In this document: in pieces, positions 43,077-56,606 of the stretch | Numbering within the stretch: position 1 is the stretch's first letter | How the letters are laid out: every line of letters starts with the position of its first letter | NCBI GenBank assembly: GCA_050084985.1 | Contig: JBITNC010000001.1 | Location: 153,388,001-153,452,000 of the forward strand | Length of the DNA stretch: 64,000 nt | DNA from: Nageia nagi | Lineage: Eukaryota > Pinophyta | Direction: 5' to 3' | Program-made: the position numbers and the translations under genes | The notes under the pieces: generated by a model | What the model was told of the DNA's origin: nothing | The model's database searches: none | The model's input: only the letters and a program-made list of their open reading frames with translations

Positions 43077-45880
43077 TTAATAGATAGAGAGGCATAAAAT
43101 AATAAAGAATCCTAAGATGAATAGTTTTAGACCCTAGTAAATTAAAGGATGGATAATGTTAGTAGGAGAGAATCAAAAAATAAATCGTAATGAATTAGTG
43201 TTGATCATAAAAGTGCAACCTAGGTCATCCTATCATTCTCAAGTGGATTTCATGATCTAGTAAGGGGTTTTACAATGAACAAGGTGTTAGGATAGTGTGC
43301 TCCTATGTGGATATTCATACACAATCTATGAAGTAAGATTACTCCTTATGATATGAGATTAAAATTCAAGGAAAGAGATAAATAAAAGGAAATACAAAAT
43401 TGAAGGAAAATGTAGGAAATAAGCATACAAGAAGGAAACATAGGAAATAAATACTAAAAGTAAATAACTAAAACTAATCAAGCTTGGTCACTATTGGTTG
43501 AGGTTGTAGTCCATTGCTAAGTATCAAGAAAAATAAGTTGGCCCAAACAAAAGGTATCATGATTGCATAATAAAGCTACAAGTATAATCACATGCATTCA
43601 TACATCCAAAGATAGTAAATTTGATAGCGATAAATAGCATAGGGCAAGCTAATTATATTATATTGAACTATATGAAGATACATGCACTACAAAAAGATAG
43701 ACAATTCATCCCCAAGGAGAAATCATGGTAGAAAAGAACTTTCAAGTTGGTGAGGGGAGGTTACAAGTTAGATTCCCCATTGTTACCCACATGATTCTAT
43801 GAAGATATACAATTCGATGATAGTTTGACTATGATTTGGTGGTATTTCAACTATGGATCGAATGTAGTTTGGTTGTATTGTAACTAGTTTATAAGTCCAT
43901 GTAAAATATGTCATGGTTGAGTTGTGAGTCCCATTTAGAAAAAACCTCACATAAAAAGTCTCCTCTAGGTGGTCAGAAATACCCCTTGTTTTACCTAAGA
44001 CATGTGTATTGTGAGCTTAGCATGACTCTAAGAGGATTAGTGGCTTCAAATAATAACTCTCATCATTAAAAAAAGGAGGGAAAATTTTCTCAAATTATAA
44101 TCCTTTATTCATCTATTTATAGAAAAAATTACATAGTAGGGAGATAAGCTCCTGTGAATCCTATAGAAGTACAAAATTCAATGCCCAAGTGACTTGATTG
44201 GTGGTTCAATCCTTAAGAAATTTTGGTGGTTTTATTACTCTCAATATTTAATATTTATGGGGCTACTACAATTGTTGTTGATCATCATTTGATCTAGTAA
44301 TTTCTCCATTTAGAAACAAGTTATGGATATTTTATAGTAATCTTCTAAAATTCACTCATTTATGTTTGGTCTTTGTTCAACCTACTCTATTGTTTTCTAC
44401 AACTAACACTTGCTCCAATGCACTTATACTATTTTACAATATTATTGGCTCTATGTATTACAACTCTAACAATTTTTAATTAGTCAGTAGATAACTACTT
44501 TACTAATGTAGATGACTATGGTTCCCAGGTAATAAGATTAGTCTATGATATCTTGATCTTAATACAACCAACTCCTAATGCTATGGGGAAGTGTGTGTTA
44601 ATGTTGACCAATTAACATAGTTTTGGAGATCCTACATCTCAAATTGGATGATCCTAAGTGTTGGTCAAAGTGTTGGATACTTGGTCACAGTCCTTTTAAC
44701 ACCTTCAAGTGTTATATGCTATTTCATATTTAGTAACTAATTACTATAGCTATTAGGATTGGGGATGTTTTAACAAGGTGCTAATGTCATGCTTAAAAAT
44801 CCCCCTAATTCTAATCACCCCTCTTTCCTTTATTTATCACCATATGATCTTTTATTTTTTGAGGATTATATGTTCAAGAGCTATTAGTTATCAAGATATC
44901 ATCAGTATATGACATTCTAAGGGCTCTATGTGCTATTGGCTTTTTCATTTAGAATTAGGATCTTTTACAACTAGGAAAGAGTAATAGTTGAAAATTTCCC
45001 ATGTTCTATTGTTCATTACTATCTCCTTCTGGAGTTTAAATATTTTAGATTCGAGGATGAATTATTTTAAAAATATCTCCTTGGCTCTATTTTCAAGCAT
45101 TTCAATCTTAGGCTCTTGTAGATTCAAGGGCATTGAAAGTCAAGGATGATATGACTCATCCAAATCTCCTCAACTTTGGGTACCTAAAATACTTAATAAA
45201 GTTTTACATATGGTCAATAACTCTCAAACCTTAGCTACTAGGTTCTAGATAATGCTACATTTTAACTATAAATACTTAAACAAAATATTACATTTTTTGA
45301 GAAAAGGAAAAATACATTTGAGAGATGAAGAAAGAATAGGGAGATATCAAAATTGGAAGGAGTGAAAGAGTTACAATTATAAATATTGTGTAACATAATA
45401 TTTTTTGGTACCTCTCTAGGGACTTTATCTTGCTAATGTGGAAGAACATCTAGCAATATCTAACAACTTAATTAGTCCTCCAAGAAATGTGTTCTTAATA
45501 GTAGTAAACATCTTCATGATATCTTCCACCTTGCCTTGTGTTTATATTGGGATGGATTATGCAAAATAAAAATGGTAGTATAATTCTCCAAGACTAATTG
45601 AAATTATAGAAGAATTCATGAACCATGAGATAATATATTGAGCAACATGATTGAGGTTCATCAAGTTGTTCACTTACTTGGTTGAATTTTCTATTGATTT
45701 AATTATTTTAATATAGCTCTTCAACTATTAGATCCAAGCTATGATTAACTCTTCAAAATTTCCTTCCTTCCAAAGTGATGGCATAATCTCTTCATCTAAA
45801 TATTCTATCTCTTTTGTTACATAATAGTTTTGTAGTTTTAAGATAGAATTTTTATCTTGCAACTCACTAAATAGTGTCTA
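43077..45880. other. AT-rich DNA, nothing recognised
   Basis: No coding unit, tandem array or RNA gene was supported on either strand. Confidence 0.45.
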
Positions 45881-48860
45881 CTTGAAATCTGATAAAAATT
45901 GGGCTATCTGGTCTACCATGGTTACTGCTACCCATTCTTTTACTTTATTTATTTCATTTAAACCTATTAGCTCTATTTTCCTATGTGTGTCTACAAAATA
46001 TTTAAATGCCTATGTGCCACTTCCAAGTCACCAAGTAGTTATTTTATTTTCATCAATTTTGGAATCTTTGTTTCCAAAAAATCAACTAATGTTCTCTTTT
46101 TATAAGCTAGAATGTCAATTAAATGTCAATTTTCCTTCTTTACAGATGAATTTGTTTATTCCCTATCTTGTAGCTCTTTTTTTAGCTTCTCTACCTCTCC
46201 ATTGCTAGCCTCATATAGCTTCTTCTTTATCTCTTCCTCTCAGTCTTTAGTATTTTCTAACTATTTGTTAGCTACCTCTAGTAATGCTCCAGCTTTATTC
46301 ATTTATATCTACCTTTGTAATCAATAACATTCATTTTTTCTTTTAATATTTGATTTTAATCTTCCAAAGCTTTAATCTTTTTCACCAAGCTCTTATTTTC
46401 ACTTTTCTCCTTATCCAACTTGTCTAAGAAAGAAATAATTTTAGCCTCATAGTTTTCTAAAATGTAGCCTATCCTATCCACTATCAAGATTGAGTGTTCT
46501 CTTTGGTCATCAATAAGGGACTTGTACATGTGATCTTCAATGATTTTGGACCCCAAATAATTTTCCATTAATGTGCCCTATATCAGCAGAATACCTATTT
46601 ATAACATTTCTCCTTCACTTAAACTACTCATAACCCTTACTTGATGCTCTGGTAGTTTTGGCTTTTCGATTATTTTCTTTGACTAATCAAACATGTTTGT
46701 AGTTTTTGAAAAATTAGATGTGATGTCTCCCATAGTTTTCTTATGCACCATCACCTATTTGCTAAGTATTGATACATTTGTTATTTGTTATGAGGATCTC
46801 CCCATTACCAACCCTTAAGGTTCTTCTATTATTTTCTCCATATGGAAGGGTTGTTTCTCCAATACTTTATATATGCCTTCATTCATTGGGTGACTAGAGT
46901 CACTACTCTTCTTTTCTTCTCTTGTATCTCTTACTTCCAATATCTTCTAAATTCTAATATCTCCTTGCCCTTATATTATGCTTCTACAACATGGTACTTA
47001 GGTTGTAACTGCTCCAGGACTTGTTACTTTAGAGGAGAAGGTACACTTGTTTCCAGGGCTACTCATGGATTTTTCTAAATTGGTCCATTTGATTGTTCCT
47101 TTGGAATTTCTAGCATTATAATTTTAAGCTTTTCCAATGCTTATATTGTAGCTTCTTATGGGTTTGAGAACTTAATTTCTCTATGTTCCTAGATCTTTCT
47201 GCTCAAACCCCTTGAAGTTTTGGTAGTAGATCCTGAAAATTTCTCTTTAGCCTATTTTTTAACAATTTCTAATTTTATCTAGAATGTTTGCTTCCTTTGT
47301 TCTTTCCTTGGCTATCTAGCCAAGATTTATTTCCTAGAGTACCTTCCTCTTTAACTTCTTATGAGTTGTTTCCTTTTTTTCTTTTTCATTCTTTGAAACT
47401 TTATGATTTTTACTAGGCATAATATCCTCCATAGGATTTACTTTGTATGCTTTTTCCCACACTGTATCTCCCACAAATATACCAAACTTAATATATTTTA
47501 GTTTTTTTAATATACATGCTTTATATTTGTAGTGAATTAATAGAATAGGATGGTATTCCACTCCATAACTTCTAGCTCATTCTCAAGAGTAGAAGTGAGA
47601 GAAAAAAATCCTTCCTCTTGGTGGTCCATTAGTTCTTGTTTGGATATTACTACAAGTTCATCTAGAGCTTAATGGTCAAATCAAAGTAAAATTTTTAAAA
47701 ATATTATCTTGTTCATTTTTCATATTGGAAAACTACTCCAAATAAGGTCCTTCTTCATGCTTAAACCTGGTAGGTTTATTATTTCCCATAACTATCAAGG
47801 TTATGATGCCTAGTCTAGAATAACAAGGCCATTGAATATTCAATATTTGTATATGAAATTCTTCAACTATATATTCCTTAATGCTTGCATAAGGTTTTCC
47901 CATAACTTCTAAGGTTATTGATAGCACTACATAAGGGTACTTCACAAACACTCTCAAATGCCTTGCAACTCCCTATAATACTTATTACTTATTTATTTGT
48001 TTATTATATTCCAATGCACAAACCTACCTTATTACATACTTAGGTAAAATAAGTGGGGTGGAAGAAAATCTATACATCAAAATTATCATTTTTTTCTTCA
48101 ACAAATACCAATCTCCTACTTCCACTCCTTTTATTTGCAAGTATAACCTACAATTCTTATGGATTCTAAGAAGTGGTGTTCTGTTAATTTCTAGCCAAGC
48201 TAGGGTAAAAATATATTCTACAAACTCATAATAAGACCTACTATTTCTCTTCCTCAACTAGCATCTGAGGTTGATTCCTTATATGGGAACTTTACTATTA
48301 CTTTTGAAAATACAAAAGGATTGTAATATAGAGCTAACCATACTAGGTACATTGAATAATAGAATTATCTTCCTTTCTTAAGCCTTTATAATTGGTAATA
48401 AATTACTCTACAAATGATTGTTTTTGAATCAAAGTAGAAGGTCCTTTGCTTTATAACCGAGATAAGAGATAATGGTCCAACCATATTTTTGATTATCTAC
48501 CCAACATAACAGTCAATGGAACAAGTACTTCTTGGGTACATGGATATTTGAAGTTGGTAGTAGCAAGGTTCTATGATAGCACCTTTAATCTTTCCTCATA
48601 CTAGTTTCCAAAAAATACCATGACTTTATAATAGTTAGTAGTCAAGCATCTATATTTATCTCCCTCAAGATTTACAACCCTTAAATCTCTATTAGTCGGC
48701 ATTAAAAAGGTTTCGTTGATAGATTTTGGGGAGTAATTAAAGAAAAATTTATCTCCTTACAAAGAATAGCCTATTATTTGGGTAGAGTTATGCCTCATTT
48801 TCTCAACCATTTGCTCTAGTAGCTCTAAATAATTGAATGTTTAGATAAATGAATATAGTA
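45881..48860 (-). pseudogene. Unidentified minus-strand relic with coiled-coil tail
   Basis: Reading down from 48,860, one decayed protein is suggested. NYSPKSINETFLMPTNRDLR and LEGDKYRCLTTNYYKVMVFF lie near 48,750-48,600. At 48,257-48,024 comes FTLAWLEINRTPLLRIHKN, with VEVGDWYLLKKKMIILMYRF. At 47,957-47,733 is GKPYASIKEYIVEEF. At 47,561-47,334 is GIFVGDTVWEKAY with a lysine-rich end, and at 46,568-46,356 a coiled coil ending ENKSLVKKIKALED. Stops and frameshifts separate the parts. I do not recognise the family. The layout resembles the 2.9-4.5 kb relic. It may be an accessory protein of a retrotransposon. Confidence 0.35.
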
Positions 48861-50429
48861 TGCGAAACTAGAATGAATTATGGAAAAAGATTTTAGTCTA
48901 TCATTTGTTTTCATCTTTCCAAAAGCAATTGAATATAGATTATTGACTTCCATTCTCCATGTATCTAACTTTTCGCACTTTAATAATTATTGTGTTTCTC
49001 CATTATAACTATAATTTCTTGTGTGTGTGTGTGTGTAGCAATAAACATGACAAGGATACTAATAAATGATATCAACATGAATCTTGCATGGAAAACCTTC
49101 TTATACATTAAAGACCAAAAGGGAAATAATACATCATGGATCTCCATGAAAGGTTCTTTATTGCCCTAAGAAATAAAAGGATGATAAAAATACCCTAATT
49201 AAGTGTATAAATATGCTCTTAGATCAATTTTAAATAGTAACTAACTCTTTAAGGAATGATTAACTCAAGGAGGTGATTAGTAAGTACATGAATCATGATG
49301 TCATCATGGGGTTGCCATGATAGATCTTCTAATGCCCCCAAGACCAAATTAGATAAGATATGATAAGACAAGATAATAGATATAATAAATTTGATATTTA
49401 AACATTATTATAATTAAATAACATGAAAATAGAATTTTTACAATATTTGAGAAATTTTAAAAGAGCAAGTTGATATATCTAATTTACCATTTTTGCCACT
49501 TTAGACTTGAAATGCCCTTTGCAAAGACATTTCATGTTGAATTTGTTGATTTCATATATTTTATATTATTTCACATGACCAAAGGAATAACAAAATAAAA
49601 TAAACTTAGAAATGAAGAAATAAAAGAGAGCTTGTGTAATACTATTAAGTTGCTACTCTTATGGATAAAGAATGAACTAAAGCTTAATTTCATTTCAAAT
49701 TCTATTTTTTTTAAAGCTTTCTCATTTTATTTTTAGTTGAGAATAGATTATTACATTATTCTTGAGGATATTCTAATATTATCTTTTTATCTTTTTTTAT
49801 TATTGAAAATAGAGTTATTTATTTATTAATTTATAAACTCACCTTTTTGAGCTAAGACTGACCTAAGATACATAATAAATGTATTAGGAATCATTTAAAT
49901 TTTTTTGACCTAAACATTCCTAAAAACTAGAATTTATGATGGTCCTACACTATGGCACAAGACCAATGGTGATCCTATTTATAACCTTGAATATGTTGAA
50001 ACTTGCCCCAAGGATCACTTTTACCATTGTTATGTTGATTTTTTTTTTTTTTTTTTTCTAAATTGAAATTATTCTTCTATTTTTTTTTAATTATTATGAT
50101 TTCTATTTTGAAATTATTTTGTTATTATAATTTTTCATGGATAAAAATATCACTTTTCTACCTTAATTTTTAATAAAATTAAAAAATAAGCATTTTTGGG
50201 AATACTCTTGAAGCTAATTAATACAACCAAAAATTGATCCAAACTTGAAATTATTAAAAAATGATATTTTAAAAAGTATTACAAACCTCAAAAGGATTGA
50301 TGGACTTCCCATTTTCTAATAAAAAGCATTAGAACTAAAAGTATAACTTTCTCCAATTGTTATGGGAAGAACCCTAATACTATTTTAATTATTTTGAATT
50401 ATACTTTTTAAGTTATGGTCTTATCTTAC
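48861..50429. other. AT-rich DNA with simple repeats
   Basis: A (GT)n run at about 49,020-49,036 and a poly(T) run at about 50,039-50,057. No gene was recognised. Confidence 0.5.
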
Positions 50430-51500
50430 ATAAAACCTCTTGAGGTGCATTATATTCATTTTTTTGGTGAGAAAGTTTCCCCCCATGGTGGGAAGCTTGT
50501 ATGCACATAATCAAAACTTTTTAATTATGATTATAAGGCCTAGTAAATAAGGTTCAAGATTTCCTTTGAGTTTTCTTTCTACATTAGTATTTTTATAATT
50601 TTTCATTAAGAATAAATCAAGTACTTGGAACTATTTTTATTTTTTATGATCATATTCTCTCTTGGTTATATTTTAATAAGTTGTTATATGTTATATGATA
50701 TCGATCCTTCTTGCATCAATTTGTTCTAATTAATATTCCAATCTTGATTTTCTTCCTTCATCCATAATTATAGGTTGAAGAGATATAATAAATAAAATAA
50801 TATCAATATATATTGGCATGATAACCTCATCACCATGCACTAATGATAATGGAGTAGCTTTAGTAGGGGTTTTAATGCCAATCCTATAGGCCATAATGAA
50901 AAAGTTAAGTAATTATACCAATCCATACCATATTTTACAACTATTTTTAAAATAATGCTAATTTTTTTTTTTAATATTACACTTTATCATTAACTTGAAT
51001 ATAAAAGGAGTTATAATCGCTTTCTTAGTATGAAACTTTATACACAAGCCTTTAATTTCCTTACTTTCCATTTCTCAGTATGAAACTTTATAAATAAGGC
51101 TTTAATTTCCTTACTTTCTATGTTTGGTCCATTACCCATGAAAAGTTGGGAAGTGATACCAAATCTTTAAATAATTTTTTTCATCATGAAATTGATGGTC
51201 TTGTCTAAAACATTACCTTATCATTCTTGATAGCAAAGGATGTAACCATTTAGAAAATGTTACCTCATCTAGAGCGATAAATACTATCTTATGTTGATCT
51301 CTTAGAGTGATTTTGGTTTGATTATATTTTAAAATTCCTTATACGAATGATAAAATATTGTATTCTATTATATAATATTTAAACATATATATGATTGAAA
51401 GTGGAAAATTAATTTTGGATTACACTTTAGTGATATATCTAAAATATGTACATATCCTTCTTTCTCCATTAGGCTTAGTTGAAAGAACAATATTAAAGAT
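50430..51500 (-). pseudogene. pol: Ty3/gypsy pol relic, RT joined to integrase by deletion
   Basis: On the minus strand from about 51,480 down, RT text appears: STKPNGERRICTYF, then YNQTKITLRDQHKIVFI, then a decayed GTFCYMVMPFGLKNA block (GNIF-x-MVTSFAIKND). At about 51,190 it passes straight into integrase core text, RFGITSQLFMGNGPN. The rest follows in order: ESKEIKALFIKFHTEK, MDWYNYLTFSLW, IKTPTKATPLSLVHGDEV (about 50,860), FQVLDLFLMKNYKN, and the integrase end CAYKLPTMGGNFL...MNIMHLKRFYV (about 50,500-50,430). The RT palm end, RNase H and integrase N-terminus are missing. Heavily decayed and inactive. Confidence 0.8.
51021..51120. repeat. 50-bp tandem duplication inside integrase
   Basis: Two adjacent 50-bp units, each with AGTATGAAACTTTATA and CTTTAATTTCCTTACTTTC. 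On the minus strand each encodes ESKEIK followed by IKFHT, so the duplication repeats about 17 integrase residues and shifts the frame. Confidence 0.9.
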
Positions 51501-52440
51501 TAAAGGGGAATAGTATATTAACCTGATAAAGTTGGATTAGGATGATTTTGTATATCCTTATTACTAATAGAGTAAATTTTAAATTATTTCTTATTAATTT
51601 CCAATTTATAAGCTTAGCATCATCATGAATCACAAGATTATGAATGATAATTTACTAATCTAAATTGGCATAATATCGTAATACTAAGAAAAAAATATTT
51701 GAAAATTATATTATGTGTGAATTGTAGTTAGCTTATTATTTTTTTAAATCCATGATTATATATTTATTAGCTTTTTTTTTCCTCATTTATAATGTTTATG
51801 TTAATTATATCCTCATTTGACAATGTAGACTCATCTATTAATTATGGTGGGGTAGGTAGCACTCCTTACCCTACACTAAAGATATCATATGTTAGCCACC
51901 ATCTCCCCTACCTTCCTACTATTAAATAGAGATAAAATAATTTAATATAGTACATATGAATATTATATGTATGTGTTTCTAACTTCATTGGATATACTCA
52001 TGTAATAGTTTTTATTATCTTTGACTTTCTCATCCTTAAAATAAGCTTGAGCATAAAGTGTGTTTTCTATTTATATATTTTCATTGATATTTATTTTATC
52101 CTATTGAACTCAATCAATGCATTATCACTCAAAAATATATCTAAATAAATATATTTAGCATATGACTCACCTTATGTTTCATTGAATCTTGGAAATTTAA
52201 TTACCATACTAATTGATATGAAAATATCATAAAAAGAAAAAGAATAATCAATCTCATCATTCTCATTATATTTGGGATTGTTGGAATGATATTCCAAACT
52301 ATTATTTGGATGAGAATATGTTAATTCTTTTATAAACTCTAAAGGATCTTGTTCATTATTTACCAAACTAGTACCCTTGTAGCTATAAAACATATTGCAA
52401 TAGTTATCCATGAATTTTTCATTTATGATCATATCATCTT
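51501..52440 (-). pseudogene. Possible upstream part of the minus-strand gypsy relic
   Basis: An 86-codon minus-strand stretch at 52,432-52,172 is acidic (QDPLEFIKELTYSHPNN, NENDEIDYSF). It lies where the connecting region before RT would be expected for the relic just below it. No domain is recognisable, so this is placement evidence only. Confidence 0.25.
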
Positions 52441-54719
52441 TCTTTTAATTATTTGATTGTAATTAATTTTCCTCATTCTTTTGACTACTTTTTCAGCCTT
52501 TAAAATTGACTTTTAATTAACTTTTACAATCTCTAATCCACCTCAATATATTCATGAAACTCTTAATCTTAATCAAAATTAAAAATATGCTCAAAACATG
52601 ACTATGTAAATCCTACACAAGCTATTAGGATAAATTTTGATCATATTTTTGCATAATTTTAGGTCTACCAAAATCTTGATTTGATTTTGAAATGTTGATA
52701 TTACTTATCTTATATATTCTAATCCATAAATATGTGATTTGTATTTATTTTTTATCCTTTTTTTAATACCTCTTTTAATAATGTTTATTTATTAATCTTG
52801 TATAAATTGTTTCCCATTATCATGAACCTCAAATAAGAAATTGAAATTATGTGGAATAACATGTGTTATAAGATTTTCAATTCTAACTAGATGAAAATAC
52901 ATTAAAGGATCTTCATCTATTAAATAGTTATATGTACTTTTGTTTCATGCTCAAACTTAAAAACATCTATAAAACATTCATGTAATACTTCCCATAGCAT
53001 GGATCCATGGCCTTAATAGAATCAAGTTATACAATATACCCCCTTACATAATATAATAAGGAGAAATGATTCGTAATAGACTCAATAGACATAATGATTA
53101 TATTGTATTTATTGATTTGGTCCATAATTATAGGATTCATATTAATAAGGTTACCATAGAATATAGGATTTAGTATTATTATTAGTAGATATGGGCATAA
53201 TGGTATTTTTTATTTTATCATTGAATATCATATTTTGTACTCTCCCTATTTAAGAACATATCTTGATACTCTTGCCTCTCAAAGTGACCTTGGAAATTCT
53301 ACCCTTTTTAAGTGGCTTTCATTCTTGACTGTTAAATGAAGTATTATTTCTAAATCTATAATTTTTATTATTATGTACATTGTATATTTCTATTTCGATA
53401 CTCATTGTAAATTACAAATTTTATAGTAATGAATAATCATTTCTATGGTTATGAAATATGAATGTGAGAGTGGTAAATTTATTTTATTACTATGTTATTT
53501 TTATTATAAATGATATGAAAGAAATAATTTAGGTTATTTACATCCCCAATGGGATAACATATTATCTAAATACTTTTATTGAGCTCTAGAAGGTCTCAAG
53601 TTTAAATTTCTCTAGTTTTTCATTTGCATCATAGTTGGGCTATGCTTTGCCTTTTTTCGGTCTATACATTCATAGCCTCCAAGTGGATTGATGAGACATT
53701 AAAATTTCACCTTGTTCGTGATCATGAGAGGGTTACTAGAATCATTTATCTAATGATTAAACTCAAAAATAATCTTGTTCATTAGTGATCAATGAATTCA
53801 TACAAAAATATCACATATTTACCTTATCTCCATAAGTAATATTACAAACATATTAGTTTAAAAAAAAATTGTTATTTACATTATTTTTAAAATTTTTCCA
53901 AATAGTATAGGTAAGGTTTTAAAAAAATTGTATAAAAATTATTGAAACCCTATTAGGATACCTATCTTATTTTGAACTCCTTGATAAGCCAATCAAAATA
54001 AGGGGTATTATTGGAAAACCTATTGGTACAACAAGATTTTGAAATCCATATTGAGAGGAATATCTTATTTTATTATCTTTGCCAATATGATCAAAATAGA
54101 AAGTATTACTTATAAATACTATTTTAAATATCTAATCAAATATATGAAACCTAAAATAACTTAAAACATATGACAAGGGTGATAAAGGGGATATCAATAT
54201 GAATTTCATATCCTGAAAAAAGAAGAAAATTATATTATCCATGGTAGAAAACTAGGATAACATTTTAAAACTCCTTATAATCAGAAAGATATGAAAAGAA
54301 AGAAAACACCAAAAATTCAATACAAAGTAAAATAACAAGAAAAAATGAAGAATGCACATACTTTGAGTCACCAAAATATAAATGACCTAATCTTTGATGT
54401 AACACAAAAAGGATATTATCAAAATGATCTTGAAATTCCAAGTAAAAATAAAAAGATAAATTCAACATAATTTATTATAAATAAAACAAAACCCATGTTG
54501 CTAGCACAATCAACTAAATTCTTATAATATTTTCAAAGCATGTTGTAAGCATTTTAAAAATTCATTCAATTATAGTCCATAGAATATTATGAAAGGAATT
54601 AAGACAGTTAAAGGAGAAGAGAAATCCTTAACAACTATGGAGAACATAATCAAGAGGAAGAGTATCTAAAACAACATATACAAATGTAAAGACAGGAACA
54701 TCAAAGTACAATGATTAGG
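52441..54719. other. AT-rich DNA, nothing recognised
   Basis: No supported feature on either strand in about 2.3 kb. Confidence 0.45.
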
Positions 54720-56300
54720 ACTTTGAATATAAATTAGATATTGATGTTGATGTAGATGATACTTTTGATTTTGTTACATGGACAAGTAATATACTAATAC
54801 TAAATTTACCTCATATCCTATTTATGGGAGAAAATATTAAGGAGTGGCTAAATAAAATAGAATTGATGAATACATATCATAGAATACCATAACAAGTTAA
54901 AATTTATGTATCAATTACACAATTAGATATTCATATGCTTAATTATATTTTATACAAGTTTGAAGCATAAAGAGGAGCCTAGATGGTGGGAATTCAAGAA
55001 AATATTTTTAAGAAAGAAAAACAAAGATTATGGGTATTCAAATTATTATGAAATAATGCTTATATAGATTAATAAAAAAAATTTCAATGGGTGATTAATT
55101 TAATGAATTCATGACAACCTTGAATTTTACAAGGGATCTACTTATAACAGTTTCTCATACAACATTCAAAGGTGGATTTAAGGATGAGATTAAGAGGTAA
55201 ATAAGTCTAAATAATCTTAGAACGCTCATGTACATATGAAAATATTGGATGAATTATTATACGAAAATATAAATGGATTAATATTTCAATTAAGAAGAGG
55301 TGATTATGTACAATATAAGGCCTAATTACAATATAAGGAATAGGAAAGAGCTAATGGTATATATCACAAATGTAAAGGAAAATAGAGAAAATTAAATGTT
55401 CATTATGAAAGAATTTTTTGAAATGGATATGGATGAAAATAAAGGAATAAGTAAATCATAAAAAATAATCTAACTCGGAAGCAAAACAAACAAACAAAAA
55501 TTTTGATTAACAATATTTGATCTCATGGGTATAACTTATCACTAAATATTTAAGGTGCATGGGTTTATAAAAAATCAAAAGATGATTATGTTAATTGATT
55601 CAAATACTAATCATAAATTTATTAGTAGATATGTATCAAATAAATTGAAACTATATTTGCATCAAGAATTAATATTCAATGTATTAATTATTAATGGTTC
55701 AAAAGAAATAATGTATTTAGGGAAGGTTTCCAATATAAGGCTTACATTGGATAATTATACATGGAGAATAGTAATGTATAGCATAGATTTAGGTGAAGTA
55801 GATGTTGCTTTCATTTATACAAATCGAAAACAAATTAAACTCTATGTATTGTTATTATATCTAAAAAAAGAGTGGTAAGTTCACACTAATTGGAAAAACT
55901 ACTTACAAAGATAAGAAGATGAGTTATAGAAGAAATTATTTCAATGGAGATCAAGGAATAATAAAAAATAGTTAGGGAAAAATGTAAAACAAAACAAAAA
56001 ATCATAAGTATGAAAAGATATTTTTAGGAACTAAATGTAATCCCCAAAATTAGAACTCATAATCATGCAATCAAAGTAATTTTGGTAAGTTATCCATACA
56101 ACATTAGTCCATATAGATATCCTCAACCGCAAAAATAGATTGAGAAGTTGGTACATAAAATGTTAGATAAAGGTATGATTCATTCTAGTATAAATTCATA
56201 TTCTTCACAAATTGTGATGGTAAAAAAAAAGGGTGAATCATAGAGGATGTGTCCAAAATTTATTGAGCTTAATAAATCTACTATCAAAATATTTAATATT
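54720..56300 (+). pseudogene. Ty3/gypsy gag-protease-RT relic
   Basis: Plus-strand gag text begins near 54,825: ENIKEWLNKIELMNTYHRIP, then WWEFKKIFLRKKNKDYGYSN (about 54,985) and GGFKDEIKR (about 55,172), matching the gag domain of chromovirus-type elements. At 55,555-55,878 is a protease-like domain with MLIDSNTNHKFIS in place of the usual LIDSGSTHNFIS, followed by LKLYLHQELIFNVLIING. RT starts near 56,077: SYPYNISPYRYPQPQK, then IEKLVHKMLDKGMIHSSINS, YSSQIVMVKKKGES and RMCPKFIELNKSTIK. It is truncated there, before the catalytic motifs. The protease Gly is Asn and stops abound, so it is dead. Confidence 0.8.
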
Positions 56301-56606
56301 CTAAGTGACCCCTAGGATTGAACTATGTAGTTATTATATTAAAATATTAACATGTGATAATACATTATCTCCATTATTAACTAAAATAAACATGGATCAA
56401 TAGTCAAGAATAACAAAAATCCTACATAATTAGACAAGCATGAGTGAAATGTAATAGAAGCATGAGTGTAGTGTAATAGAAGGGTGAGTACATAGTAGTA
56501 GAAGTGTAGAAAAATTATTTCAAAAGTGAGAAAGGCTATTATTAAGAAAATTATAGCTTAGCAAAGCTGTAATCTAACCAAAATACAACCAAATGATGTT
56601 TGAAAT
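56301..56606. other. Junction between gypsy relic and LINE
   Basis: Short repetitive AT-rich stretch with a doubled phrase, GCATGAGTGAAATGTAATAGAA / GCATGAGTGTAGTGTAATAGAA, near 56,437-56,482. No coding. Confidence 0.5.

Noticed and set aside
53580-53660. GCTCTAGAAGGTCTCAAGTTTAAATTTC, similar to the tRNA-derived B box of SINEs
   Set aside because: No A box at the right distance, no tail and no duplication.
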